Of a stretch of DNA of 64,000 bases, positions 47,180-59,431 are shown one piece after another. Where the stretch lies: assembly GCA_002633025.1 (NCBI GenBank), contig NMRB01001109.1:141016-205015 (forward strand), in the 5' to 3' direction. This DNA is from Notospermus geniculatus (lineage: Eukaryota > Nemertea > Pilidiophora > Heteronemertea > Lineidae). The position numbers were made by a program, and so were the translations under genes. The first letter of the stretch is position 1, and each line of letters starts with the position of its first letter. The notes below the pieces were generated by a model. That model saw nothing but the letters and a program-made list of their open reading frames with translations, ran no database searches and had not been told where the DNA came from.

Positions 47180-50100
47180 TTATTTACTGTTCTTCTTTAG
47201 ATTCTTTATGTATTCCTTACGTAGAGATAAACTGACATCATTTGCCTGGACCCATGATGGACAATCACCATTGGCCCAAGCACAAAGGTACTCCTTTCGT
47301 CCTTTTTTGTTTCGGTGTCCTTCAATTTTGTCGACAAGCCACTGGTCTGGTGGAAGACAGGCGGGTGGCTGTCCATTGGCCATATCCATCATGGCTTGAC
47401 GATGTGTTTCTGAATGAAAAGTACATGTAATTAGAATTAGAATTACAAAAAATTTTTAAATAAAAAGCCCACCCTTAACAATAACATCTTCAGCTGAGGC
47501 CCCTTGTTTAGTGTGTGTTTGTTTCAATATCACAAATACATGAACAGTTCCACTGTAAACCCTATTGCCATAACAAAAAAAGTGTGGGCATTTCATTCTA
47601 AAGGAGGTACATGTATTGACATGATATTAATGAATAATTATTATGTACCGGTAGTGTTATGGGATGTACGTGTAGCTACATAGGAGTTGAAAAGTAATTT
47701 TAAGTACTAACCAACCGTACAGCTAGCAATTTCACCTGCAGCAGTTGCACTTGAATCCGATCCCTCAGCAAGTGTGCCTGTAACGAAAAATAGAAAGAAT
47801 GTAAACACTTTTTCATGGAAAGTTTTACTGCAGGGTAAAAAGTACATTATATCTTCAATGTATGTGTAACAGCTGATTTGAAAAGTAATTTAATGTACTA
47901 ACCATTTGTAGAGCCAGCAGTTCCACTGGAAGTTGCTCTTGAATCAGATTCAGCCACTATTTTGATAGTAGAAAGAATAATGGAAAGAACACAAAATTAT
48001 TCAGGGAAAGTTTACCTGTGAATTTTGCTTCTTGCCAACTGAAGCCCTTTATATCTGTTACTTCATGTGTTGTCCAACAGATCAAGTGAAAAAATATGTC
48101 TCACACATGGAAAAATTATTTTAAACAAACACTTCTGAGAACCACAACTGGCCAGTTGCATTGTCAGGGAGAGTAGAAAAAAAAGAGCGGAGAAAACTGA
48201 CTGAGCTGGTACTTAAGCTGAGAAGTGCACAAGAATTACATACACCCATATATGCACACATACATACAACATACATACATACTTAGACTCCAGGTATGGG
48301 TAGTAAAATGACATGATTCATATGCCTTAAAAATCATTCATGAATCTCATGATGAAATCAAAGTTTCAGATTTTTCTGCACTTACCAATGGTAGGACCAG
48401 CACATTCATCTACATGTACATTGGCCAATGTTGCAATTGGTTCAACTTCAGCAACAATGTCTGGGGAAAAAAGCAAGAATAGTAAGTAATAAGGCAATAT
48501 AAATGACATAAAAATGAGCCACTGAAAAGGCTAAAGAGATAGGAAGCTGTGAATTAATGTGACAATAAATTTGTCTGCTTTTTGTGAGTTGGAAGATTAT
48601 TTTACACAAGCCTTTTATTTGCATAAAGACTTGTATCGTATGTTGCATTCTCGTCATCTGTTTTGCAATAAATAAGTCATAGGATGAAGGTTTCTGATGA
48701 TAAGGTAGCCAAAACCAAGGATTTTCATGTTGAATCTATAAGGCTGTCTTACCGCCAATTTGTCCAGAAGTCGGACATGATTATTGAGTGCCACACTAAA
48801 CATGCTACATGGGCAAGGGCAAAATGCACAAATTATTCACAGTATTTAAAATGCACTTACCAAGAGTGGAAGACTGAGGCTCAGTCTGAGCATTTGAATC
48901 ATATTCAAGAACAATATCTGTAATAAAAACAATGGCATGTAATAATGCTTCAGCTGACATATTTACATGTACATGTACTATCATTCTATTTCCAACATGT
49001 CCAATGGAAAATGTATTCAGAAAAGAAAAATAAACAAAGACATTCCCAAAATTAACACTACCGGTACTGGAAGATAATTAATCATGCAGAATGTGCCACT
49101 TTTAAGACATAAAAACTCAGAATCAGAGCATTCCGGAGGAATTTATTTAAAGATGCAAGGCTAGAGCACATCACGTGAACATAACTGACCACCTTTCAGA
49201 AAGTTAAGAATACAAAAAAATGGTGATCCGTCTGGTAGTCCAAACCAAGATCTCTCAACTGCTTGTCCAATGTAAAGCTCTGTGCCCACAGACTTTCCAG
49301 TAGTTAACCTTTGTCACCTTCTACAGCACAACCAGGCACATGTCGCTCTCAGCTTGGCAGGTTGAAACCAAATGTTAGTCAGTTTCAATGTGGCCATGTG
49401 TGCCTGGTTTTGCTGTAGGAGGTCACATTTACAAGTTGTTCATCCACAGCACTAAACGGCAAATGTAGTAGATACATAAGCTGTACCTGTAGAGCTGATG
49501 TTCCTGTGCTATGGGATAGTGAGGCTCCTTTATGCAAGCTTCTTGTAACCACTAGGTGACCTAGCTGACAACTAAACTTGGATAAAGGTATCTTACATGA
49601 TTAAATGAATTATTTTTATGCACTTACCAAACGTTGACTGGGCTGTTTCACTTGTAGCGTCAAATTCAGCTAATACTTCTGTAATTTAAGAAATCATACC
49701 ACTGTACATGTACTAAAACCATTCAAGAAAACTAGAATAATTGGCATCATGCCTATCAAAAACCATACAGTGGAACCAAAAATAGCAGATCCCTCTCTGG
49801 TGCCAGGATGTTCAGTCACATAATGAACTTACCAAATGTAGACTGGGTAGATTCAATTCCATTGGTTTCAACAGCTACTGGTAATTCACCAACAGTACTG
49901 GTATCTATAATAAGAAAAAGGGAAGACAACACAACTCAAATAGTTGGTGAAATGCTGAGAACTTCTAAAATGGAATAAATTTCTTACCGCCAATTTGTCC
50001 AGAAGTCGGACATGATTATTGAGTGCCACACTAAACATGCTACATGGGCAAGGGCAAAATGCACAAATTATTCAAAGTATTTAAAATGCACTTACCAAAA

Positions 50101-53100
50101 GTGGAAGACTGAGGCTGAGTCTGAGCATTTGAATCATATTCAAGAACAATGTCTGTAATAAAAACAATGGCATGTAATAATGCTTCAGCTGACATATTTA
50201 CATGTACATGTACTATCATTCCATTTCCAACATGTCCAATGGAAAATGTATTCAGAAAAGAAAAATAAACAAAGATATTCCCAAAATTAACACTACCGGT
50301 ACTGGAAGATAATTAATCATGCAGAATGTGCCACTTTTAAGACATAAAAACTCAGAATCAGAGCATTCCGGAGGAATTAATTTAAAGATGCAAGGCTAGA
50401 GCACATCACGTGAACATAACTGACCACCTTTCAGAAAGTTAAGAATACAAAAAAATGGTGATCCGTCTGGTAGTCCAAACCAAGATCTCTCAACTGCTTG
50501 TCCAATGTAAAGCTCTGTGCCCACAGACTTCCCAGTAGTTAACCTTTGTCACCTTCTACAGCACAACCAGGCACATGTCGCTCTCAGCTTCGCAGGTTGA
50601 AACCAAATGTTAGTCAGTTTCAATGTGGCCATGTGTGCCTGGTTTTGCTGTAGGAGGTCACATTTACAAGTTGTTCATCAACAGCACTAAACGGCAAATG
50701 TAGTAGATACATAAGCTGTACCTGTAGAGCTGATGTTCCTGTGCTATGGGATAGTGAGGCTCCTTTATGCAAGCTTCTTGTAACCACTAGGTGACCTAGC
50801 TGACAACTAAACTTGGATAAAGGTATCTCACATGATTAAATGAATTATTTTTATGCACTTACCAAACGTTGACTGGGCTGTTTCACTTGTAGCGTCAAAT
50901 TCAGCTAATACTTCTGTAATTTAAGAAATCATACCACTGTACATGTACTAAAACCATTCAAGAAAACTAGAATAATTCATCATCATCATCATCATCATCA
51001 TCAGTTTCGACCCAAAATAGCCCTGACGGACTGTAGGCCACTGCTCTAGCTTTTGTGCACTTAAAGGGGTGGTGGTGTTTGTAACAAGAAAAATTCTTGG
51101 CATCATGCCTATCAAAAACCATACAGTGGAACCAAAAATAGCAGATCCCTCTCTGGTGCCAGTATGTTCAGTCACATAATGAACTTACCAAATGTAGACT
51201 GGGTAGATTCAATTCCATTGGTTTCAACAGCTACCGGTAATTCACCAACAGTACTGGTATCTATAATAAGAAAAAGGGAAGACAACACAACTCAAATAGT
51301 TGGTGAAATGCTGAGAACTTCTAAAATGGAATAAATTATATTATAAAAGTAAATTGAAACTGAAAAAGAATCTGTCACAAACAAATCGAACAATAGTCTT
51401 TGCTATGGCCAGAGTTCATAAGGATGAATAAAAGTGACATGTTTATTGAAAATATGTATGAATATGAAGTATTAACAGTATAATGCACTTACCATTTGTA
51501 CAACCTTCTGCAATACAAGTACCACTACTTCCTGAAGCAACTTCATCATTTCCTGAAGCAGAAAGTGGAAATAAAGAAAAAATACAACACCACAGAAATA
51601 GAAAAGCAGGTTAAAAAAATGCACTACTAAATGTTTATTATTTGTAATGCAGCAACATCAATCAATTGAAAAGATTACTGAAATATTGGAAATTACTTCG
51701 TGCAATATTTTAGGGAAAAGGGAATCCTAAATAGAATTTAATTTAAAACAAAAATGTTGAACGGAAAAAAGAATGTAACTCGATGAGAATTACCGTACCT
51801 GATGCTAGAACAGCAGTTTCCTTATCCTTGTTTTTTTCATTTCCTTCATTTTCACCTGTTGAAGCAAATAATGCTTTGATGTATAATATGTACATGTACT
51901 GTATTAATGAAATGAAAAATGGAACAATGAATGATTCAAGCTGTGGGTAAAATATCTTCAAGGTGGGACAGTGGCATTGCTGGCTGTATGTAAAATTACA
52001 AATAAGGGTGTTTCTGCATGTCTAATACATTTGAAACATTTCGATGATTTACCCGGTACTCTGAGGGTTGCAATGAATCTACTTCATTGTTACAATGTGA
52101 ATAGGGCATCAATACAGAATTAAACAGAATTAAATGATGAAAGGGGCTGGAAGTGGAAACTTTATGGGATAAACAAACGATCACAGAAGAATAGCTGGTG
52201 TCTTTTGTCATCTACATGTCACAAACTGTGCCGGGATTGGGTCCAAGAGTGATTGACTGTGAAGGTCCTATTGTATGAGGTTAAGTGAGTGGATAATGAT
52301 GATAGAGCATTAGCAACTGGCCCATTATTCTGGCCCCATTTGTTTAGACTTTCAATTAAACTAAAAAAATGTTGATAAAACTGCAAATAAACTTACAAAA
52401 ATGCTTGTAGAATCCAAACAAAGTTTGAAGAATTTTCTTCCCGTTTTCTGTTTTCAACATATTGGCCATCATCTGGTCAGCCGTGAAATGACCCTGTGTG
52501 GTATACTTTTTACACGACTGCCAGATGAAGACCCCTTTAACGCCACAGGCGTTTAGTGCTGTGATCTGCAAAGCAAAGGTAAAATCAAGCTTTTAATAAA
52601 GACACGGAAGCAGAGAAAACGAAGAGGTTTTCATTGCTATTTTACTTGAATAATTTCATTTTTTGCAAACCGATTCTCTAGGCCTATGGAATTTTAAATT
52701 TTTGAGAGCTAATGTATGAAGTGTTGTGCGTAAAAAATCACATCAGTATCAGTATCAGTAGCTTACATTTCGCTCCAGCTGTTCAATCAGCTTATGCTGA
52801 TTACCATTTTCTTTGTATTTTAGTCCACGCTCGGCAGCCTTTTCCATCTTTGCCTTCTTCTTATCTGCACGCACACTCTTCATATTATGCCCACATGGGC
52901 AACGGGAAGTGGCCGAATTGAGCGAGTTGCCACATGATGGGCAGGTCGTTTTGAATTGACCTTTCTTTGACTGCCCACCTAAAATATGGAACAAAGAATT
53001 AAAGAAAAAAAATACAACTCGAAAAACTTCAACGCACATCAAATTTTGATGTGTTGGCATAGGCAATAGCCCCCATAGCATGAGCCAGGTGTTATGTAGC

Positions 53101-53818
53101 CTAAACTTTCTGGCTGGCTTTCTCACAATGGCTGAATGGGGGAATGAGGATTTAAAAGTGGGATGCAAAAACCAACTTGGCAAACATAGGCCTAGCTAGC
53201 TCCGTAAATGGGCCATGTCTATAGCCTGAGGCCTAGCAGTAGCCTTGGAGGAATTCCTCCAAGGTTGAAGGTAGGCCCTGCCTAAGCCTAGTATCTGAGT
53301 ATTCAATTCAATTATTTATTGATGATTAGGCTTAGCTTAGGGGTATGCCCCCTCCCACCCCGCTAGGCCTACCGGTAGCTTCACAGCCTAGGGCAGGCCT
53401 ACCGGGTACATAGGCCTACTGCTAGGCCTACCGTAGCCTAGGCCTAGGGTAAGGAGGCCTACATACATAGGCCTACTACATCATGTACATGCATAGGCCT
53501 ACAGAGCATTCCAGCATGCGCTGCATGTGCATTGCATGTGTGGGCTCCCATGACATGTCCATGTGTGATAGGCCTATGTCATGACATGATGTCATGTCAT
53601 GTTAAATTCTAGGCCTAAAGTCTATTTATGCTCACCATGTGCAACTAAGTTATCCTCAGTCTGCATTGCTTCAAATTTTTCAACTGTGATGAAAAAAAAA
53701 ACGATAATAGGCCTTTTGGAGGGCGGTGGTCAAGAAGAGCACGTGTATGATAACGATGATGTACAGTGAACAATGATATTGTGTAGGAAAAAGAAGTACC
53801 GGTACCGCTAGTTTCCAT
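47180..53818 (-). CDS. Intact 447-residue zinc-ribbon / exon-array / chromodomain-like protein
   Basis: Sixteen exons: 53818-53806, 53683-53636, 52978-52767, 52565-52397, 51855-51799, 51552-51493, 51260-51189, 50913-50863, 50152-50096, 49904-49833, 49678-49628, 48917-48861, 48460-48386, 47956-47903, 47777-47712, 47409-47180. All junctions are GT-AG and phase-matched and the total (1344 nt) is divisible by three. Exon 1 is only METS plus one base, the least certain call.
Exon 3 has a zinc ribbon (CPSCGNSLNSATSRCPCGH) and a Lys-rich coil. Exon 4 has ITALNACGVKGVFIWQSCKK. Exons 5-15 are 51-75 nt each, all phase 1/1, encoding acidic Ser/Thr-rich repeats that often end S-T-x-G. The last exon carries QWLVDKIEGHRNKKGRKEYL, CAWANGDCPSWVQANDV, a chromodomain-like fold signature. 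A chromatin-reader role is inferred from that end. The whole is not a family I know. Confidence 0.7.
48747..51336. repeat. Recent 1.24-kb tandem duplication carrying three exons
   Basis: Copy A (48747-49981) and copy B (49982-51336) are almost identical through both exons and introns; only scattered single-base changes are seen. Offset is 1,235 bp up to a 121-bp insertion in copy B. Exons 48917-48861, 49678-49628 and 49904-49833 correspond to 50152-50096, 50913-50863 and 51260-51189. All are phase 1/1, so 60 residues were added without breaking the frame. Confidence 0.9.
50978..51098. mobile_element. 121-bp insertion specific to duplication copy B
   Basis: It is absent from the matching intron of copy A near 49742. 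It begins with a (CAT/ATC)n microsatellite (50978-51002) and then a unique stretch (TTTCGACCCAAAATAGCCC). It arrived after, or differentially with respect to, the duplication. Confidence 0.75.
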
Positions 53819-54440
53819 ATCATTCCGCGGAATTGGTGTCACTGTCCAGATGCCTAGAGTCAAGAGCAGTTCCCAGTGCCGTCAAATTTAGCATACCGGT
53901 AGCCTCCGATTCGTAAAACCTATATCATGTACATAAGCAAGGCTATCAGAAAACGCAAATTATTTAATGATAATTTATTGGAGACATTTTTGGGTGGGGA
54001 TTGGGGTTTATTATTTGGGGGGGGGGGGATTCGCGGATTATTGTATGGATTGAAATTTGCTCCCATCCCCATTATCTTTTTCAAATAAAACTTTAATTTG
54101 TCAACATATAATTCAGAATGGAAAAAGAAACAGGATATTGGCCTAGCCTATGCCACTTAGGCCTATGGTGGGTAGGTAGGCCACTCCAGTAGGCCTACCG
54201 GTAGCCGCTGCAACTCACGGGTCCGGGCGATATACGGGCGATGTGGCGACGAAGCTGCGGTTCCGATGATATACGAAGGTTACCGAGTATATACGAAAGC
54301 ACACCGTGCGGTGCCTCGAGCGGCGACGGGCAAACTAAAACCGTACAACTGTTACTGAATTTCGGTTCATTGACAACAGTAACTATGTTACGTTTTATAG
54401 GAGAGAATACGTTGTTAGGTTTATATTGTACAATCGACCC
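53819..54440. other. Region upstream of the chromodomain-like gene
   Basis: It would hold the promoter of the minus-strand gene if exon 1 is right. There is a run of about ten G at 54020-54030 and a CpG-bearing stretch (GGGCGATATACGGGCGATGT) at about 54226. No TATA-like element was assigned. Confidence 0.35.
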
Positions 54441-55121
54441 TTAAAGAGGAACTGAGACGTTAAAATATAACAAATAGTTTTGCTGTTCCAAATGGGTATG
54501 ACACCACTCTATGACAGGCAAAAATTTGGTGAAAAAAACTCCGCTCATTTTCAAACTACACACAAAAATGTATTCCTCAGAAATTTCCCGCTCAATTAGT
54601 GATGTCATTCCTAGAACCATTTCTATAGTCATCCATTGTAAAATGTACCAAATCTATATCCCAGAGATTTCCAAAGTAAACACAAACTGTCTCAGGAAGG
54701 GTATTATTATTCAACAAAGTGTCGAGATTGACTAATATATCGAAATCTCTAAATATGGTACATGTATTGTCAATTATTTCTGTATTTTCACCTGAATTTC
54801 AAGTGTAAAGATCCCCACATGGCTAACTAATTGATTTTCAAGCACAGCAACATGGTTCACATTAGAAATAGATTCTTTCCAGCTGTCTTAGATACAGATA
54901 TAGCACATTTTGTAATGGTCACTATATTGTAATGGTTCCCTGAATGACATCTCACTAAATTGAGCGGGAAATTTGAATTCGAAAATTACATTTTGGTGTT
55001 TATTTCCGAAATGGGTGGATATTTTCAAATCAAACTGTTGTGAATCCTGAAGTGATATCATAAGGCATTTTGAGCTGTAGATAGCTCAGTGTGGTTGGCA
55101 AAGTGGTCAGTTCCCCTTTAA
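54441..55121. mobile_element. MITE with TTAA target duplication
   Basis: TTAA at 54441-54444 and 55118-55121 flank inverted ends AGAGGAACTGA and (reversed) AGGGGAACTGA. TTAA targeting fits piggyBac or Kolobok types. The interior is AT-rich with no recognised protein. Confidence 0.65.
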
Positions 55122-55470
55122 GTATACAGCCCCTTTAACATAACTCATACATTTGACCTCATCCATTGCAATTATTTTTTTGCACTTGTGGGGTGACATG
55201 GTGTTATCGCAGTGCGTGTAATTTGTGTTATTGAAGGCAGATGGTGGGTATGACTCACTTACTTCCATATTGGTGTCGTAGTGAATCTATGTTACATATG
55301 AAGAATTTGTAAAGAGTCATTAGAGGTTGTAAAACGTCATTATTTTATTAGCTACCAGAACCGTCGAAATAGTAGGTAGGTCTAGCAGACGGGCGCAGTC
55401 ACAAAGCGCACGGCGCTCAACGCCGCGACGTTGTCATGATTACGTTGCTATTGGATACGTTGTTGTTGTA

Positions 55471-56431
55471 CACTCATGGCCAAAAATAAATGGACAGCAG
55501 TTTTTCTTGAATATCTCCAAACCAGTGGAGTAGAGAAAATTGCTCCCAACATATATAGTAGCAAATTTTCGTGGCCATATAATGGTATCAGCGTCGAAAA
55601 ATTCCGCTGAAAGCCGCGTTTGAGAGAATTTTGTAAAGGTATGTTTTTTGCTACTTTTTTATTTGCATGATTTCATTCAAATTTTTATATCAGTGTGTTC
55701 TACTCATCGAGGCCTTTCATAATACATGTATATCTTATAGTTTCAACTATTCTGTGTAGAAATCTGATTTTGGGGCACTTTTATCAAAATTATGTTGCAT
55801 ATGTATGCAGCACCTTTGACAGAGTCCCTTTAACGTAATGGTCATGGTGGTAGATAAAAGTCAATGGCCAGTATGAATAGTTCGCGGGATTGACTGGGTG
55901 CCAACAGGTTGTGAATTAACTACCAGGAATCCAATGAATTGACGCAGTCTGTTGTGGAAATTGACCATGCATGACAAACACGACCTTCTTCCAAGGCTGG
56001 GTTCTCTTCACTCAATGTGAACGAGAAATGACAACACTTAGCATTCATTCAAAACCACAACTCGCAAAAGTGCAGAGGCTTGTGTCAAAGGTGTTGCACG
56101 CGTGGGCAAAATATTTTGATGAAAGTGTCCAAAAATCACATTTCTACATAGAATAGTTGAAACTATAAGATATATTATGAAAGGCCTCGATGAGTAGAAC
56201 ACAGTGATATATAAAATTTTGAATGAAATCATGCAAATAAAAAGGTAGCAAAAAACATACCTTTGCAAAATTCCTTCTGTCAAATGCGGCTTTCAGCGGA
56301 ATTTCTCGACGCTGATACCTTTAGATAGCCAGGAAAATTTGCACCTATATATGTTGGGACCAATTTTTCCACCCCATTGGTTTGGAGATATTCAAGAAAA
56401 GCTGCTGTCCATTTATTTTTGGCCATGAGTG
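55471..56431. mobile_element. 961-bp element with about 340-bp inverted repeats
   Basis: CACTCATGGCCAAAAATAAA at the left and its complement at the right begin arms of about 340 bp (55471 to about 55815, and about 56070-56431). They match with roughly one difference per ten bases, through GGCCTTTCATAATA and GTTGAAACTATAAG blocks. The TIR style (GGCCAAAAATAAATGGACA) recalls Tc1-like elements. TA precedes the left end but is not repeated at the right. Confidence 0.75.
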
Positions 56432-56945
56432 CACATGTGGGCATGGCACGTCAGTGTTTTCTGCGTTCTGCAATAGGGGGCGCGCACGCATGGTGCCGCG
56501 CCGGGTGGGAAACTTGCGATTCAATCAAAGAGAACCTGTATTGTAATGATATAATGATATAAAAAATATGATTCGACATGATTACATGTGAAAATACCCT
56601 CGTGATGTATTTTTACAAACGTGGTCTGCTAATAAATTCCCGTGTTCTTCGGAACTTTTCTGTCCGCTTCGGAATTATTTTGATCCCTCCCGTTGTTCTT
56701 TCAGACCCTTGACACCTCTTCTAGTCCCTAGGTAACATTATCAGAATTCAGACATCATAAATTACGAGTCAGGCTTGACGGCCAGAGTCGGACCTAAAGT
56801 CGCTTTAACGCCAAACGTTGGGCCTTGCAGTCCTGGTCAGATGGAGTTGTGTTGAAATGAACGACATAAACACAAAACTTGAGTATAAATTTCATGAGTA
56901 CTCCCAGATATCCAACATAGAGCATAAAGAACGACACACAAAATA

Positions 56946-57081
56946 ATAAGATACGTAAAGTCGTTTCCGAATTTCGCAAATTTTCGACACCAACTTCGGG
57001 GATCTCTACTTGAAAGTGCCTGAGGAAGACCCCGCTTGGGGTCGAAAATTTTCGAAATTCGGACGACTTTACGTATCTTAT
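56946..57081. mobile_element. 136-bp hairpin element
   Basis: ATAAGATACGTAAAGTCGT at the left and ACGACTTTACGTATCTTAT at the right are exact complements. The stem continues through CGAATTTCG and AAATTTTCGAC with small loops. The GACCCC-GCTTG-GGGTC motif inside recurs near 4752 and 13093. Confidence 0.75.
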
Positions 57082-57208
57082 GAGTACTCCCAGAGATTAT
57101 AAAAGATTTATTTAAAGGTTCTTAAATAAATCGTTTAATTACATGTACTCATGGTAGAATCCATTTCATCGTCAGATTATTCTATCCCCTACACACTTAC
57201 CATATGCG

Positions 57209-57533
57209 ATGTCCAACACCGTCAACATCGATGCAACCGCGAGCCAAATCTTCAATCCCATGTTGGAAAATTACGAAGTGTCAAAATTCCAGAATCAATA
57301 TCCATCCAAAGGATTTCTCCGAATGGTTTTGGCAGAGGGGGACGGCGATTATATCGATATACCTTATGCCCGTTGTACGCAGGATTTTTCTTCTACGAAA
57401 AGGTATAAATGAGGCTCATAAAGGGTGATTTCCGTCACAGGCCACCGATTGCCTAGCTGAAAGGCATTATGAACACACATTTAAGCCTCATTTATAATTT
57501 TTAGTACTAAGTATACAACGGGCATTAGGTATA
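57209..57533 (+). other. Weak ORF overlapping an inverted repeat
   Basis: A 67-codon frame (MSNTVNIDATASQIFNPMLE...) ends at 57412. Its last third, ACCTTATGCCCGTTGTA, is mirrored at about 57510-57530. The symmetry suggests repeat DNA, so the frame is listed only as a doubtful coding candidate. Confidence 0.25.
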
Positions 57534-57535
57534 AT

Positions 57536-58025
57536 CATAAAGGAATCAACCATAAAGGTTTAACTGCGAACGATGAGCTTACTGAGGGAGACACTTCCTT
57601 TGTTGCCACCAGATGTCTCTCACTGCCTGAATTTTGGCTTTACGTAATAGGCACGAGCTTCAACTTTTTTTGTGGTGAAGAGGTACATGAACCTGCCAAC
57701 ATGATGCTTTGAATTCCATTTCTGACGATAACTGAGCTATTTTCAGCACAATTAGTGTTCCATGTACAAATGTACGTCAGCCTATTCAAATGTACACCGA
57801 TGACCCTGAACACACATCGTTCGTGGGGTTCTCATTAATTCAGACCTTTTGTATCATAAGATCAACTAGTCGGAATTCAACAAAATTTGCAGTGAATGTG
57901 CAGAAGGGTCTTGCCTATCACATGGAAACGTCAGAATGCAAATCTGTTGGGTTTTAAAGGCATATTGTCCACATTTATAAAATGCTAAATTTGTCAGTTG
58001 AACCTTTATGGTTGATTCCTTTATG
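57536..58025. mobile_element. MITE of the CATAAAGGAATC family, copy 2 (490 bp)
   Basis: A perfect terminal inverted repeat starts CATAAAGGAATCAACCATAA (25 bp in all). It is flanked by a 7-bp duplication, GTATAAT, at 57529-57535 and 58026-58032. It aligns end to end with 46312-46809. Confidence 0.85.
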
Positions 58026-58032
58026 GTATAAT

Positions 58033-58474
58033 ATGAACTCCTCCCTTAATTCTACTGCAATAATGACAAGCGCTTGCCAACAGTAAAGTCCCGTTCGCCA
58101 GCTTCCTGTGCAATCCAAAAGGCTTTAAGGTACCAAATTAGGGTAGGCCTATTGGCCTTCACAAGTACTTTGTTCTTTCTTTTGATGTCATCAGCCCTAC
58201 TTGATAGTCGATGCGTGTCCTTCGCTAATTGGTGTGTCACTGTTCGGGTGAGGGATTGTCGTCGTCCATTATACATGTAAGTATTGATAAAATGTCTATA
58301 GACATTTCCATAAGGGCATTGTTTGTGTCCTGGCTATCGTTATACTATGTTGTGAATACGGGTTGGTAATATTGCGATGTACATGTAGTCTCACTCTCAT
58401 GACGAGGACGTCAGGAGTCTTTCACAAACACTCACTCAGCTCTTCATTCGGAACGACCTGAGGCGAACTGCTTG
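58033..58474. other. No supported gene
   Basis: Open frames of about 70 codons exist on both strands over 58052-58280, and a GTAAGT donor-like site lies at 58279. Neither frame has a partner exon, so no call is made. Confidence 0.3.
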
Positions 58475-58476
58475 TA

Positions 58477-58942
58477 CTCTAAATCCTCAGATTTATGGGT
58501 ACAAGTGTCCACCTCATTTAAACCTTGCGTGACCGCCCAGTTATTTCATATGCATGTCTTTACAAAGGGACTTCAGCGTGAATGGCTAAGGTTGGGTTCT
58601 CTGTGAATGTCTGAAGGAACTTCGCTCTGTCGCTTGCCGGGTTGTGAAATCGACACGTAGTCTGGATTTGAAATTGATCCCACTGGGCGAGAAGGCCTAT
58701 TGTGACCGCTGTGTTACAGTCACAAAACCCGTCATTCGCAACCCGATCGTATCGTAATCGAACGCGAAGACCTTGAAATTGACCATACTGAAGTCGGCCG
58801 GACGTCATTCGGCCATGGTGGTACTGCGCGGAACTAGCCCATTGGCCATGCCTTTGAATAGAACTACGTAACCCTTTTATAGTGTGATTGAGGGGGCGTG
58901 GTTGAATATTCGATGTGTACCCTTACATCTGAGGATTTAGAG
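58477..58942. mobile_element. 466-bp MITE with TA duplication
   Basis: The inverted ends CTCTAAATCCTCAGAT (about 27 bp with 2-3 mismatches, through GGGTACA) are flanked by TA at 58475-58476 and 58943-58944, Tc1/mariner-like targeting. A minus-strand 82-codon frame inside is not recognised. Confidence 0.65.
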
Positions 58943-58944
58943 TA

Positions 58945-59431
58945 TATCTATCCACTGGGCGGCGCATTTCACCTCGGACACAAGTCCAAGGCAGCCATGT
59001 TGTTTATCAACAAACCCACGTGACGACCGTGGGACTATTTTGGCCGAATTTTGGCCTGTTAAGATATCCAACCTTATTTCCTGGATAAGTTGAGGCATAT
59101 TACCGATATCTCACCCAATCTGCCGATTATTGATAAAAAACGCAACGTTTTTGTGTGAGCTATTTCGTTCATACGCAGGGTGTGATGAGGCGACCGCATC
59201 CAAACCCACAGAAAATGAAGGGAATCCTTGCGCGTTCAAGATGGCTGCCTTGGAATTGTGTCCGAGGGGAAATGCGAGCCGTCACGGAAATTGCCGAGCA
59301 GTTGCCTTCGGTAGTTCCGAATGTCAGCTCTTGGAACTGATATGTTGTTGAACCTTGACTCTCTGGTCGTGATGCTGAGTTGCTATATAAGTCAGGCTGG
59401 TCCCTAGCAAAAGAGTTGGAGCAGCCGTCCA
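58945..59431. other. No supported gene
   Basis: Short frames only. No splice-supported exon and no repeat was recognised. Confidence 0.35.

Noticed and set aside
48749-48802. Exon-like block with CTTAC and CT borders in both duplication copies (also about 49984-50037)
   Set aside because: Its length (52 nt) would break the phase-1/phase-1 pattern of the array.
58052-58280. Open frames on both strands, one ending near a GTAAGT
   Set aside because: Two opposing frames cannot be told apart and neither has a partner exon.
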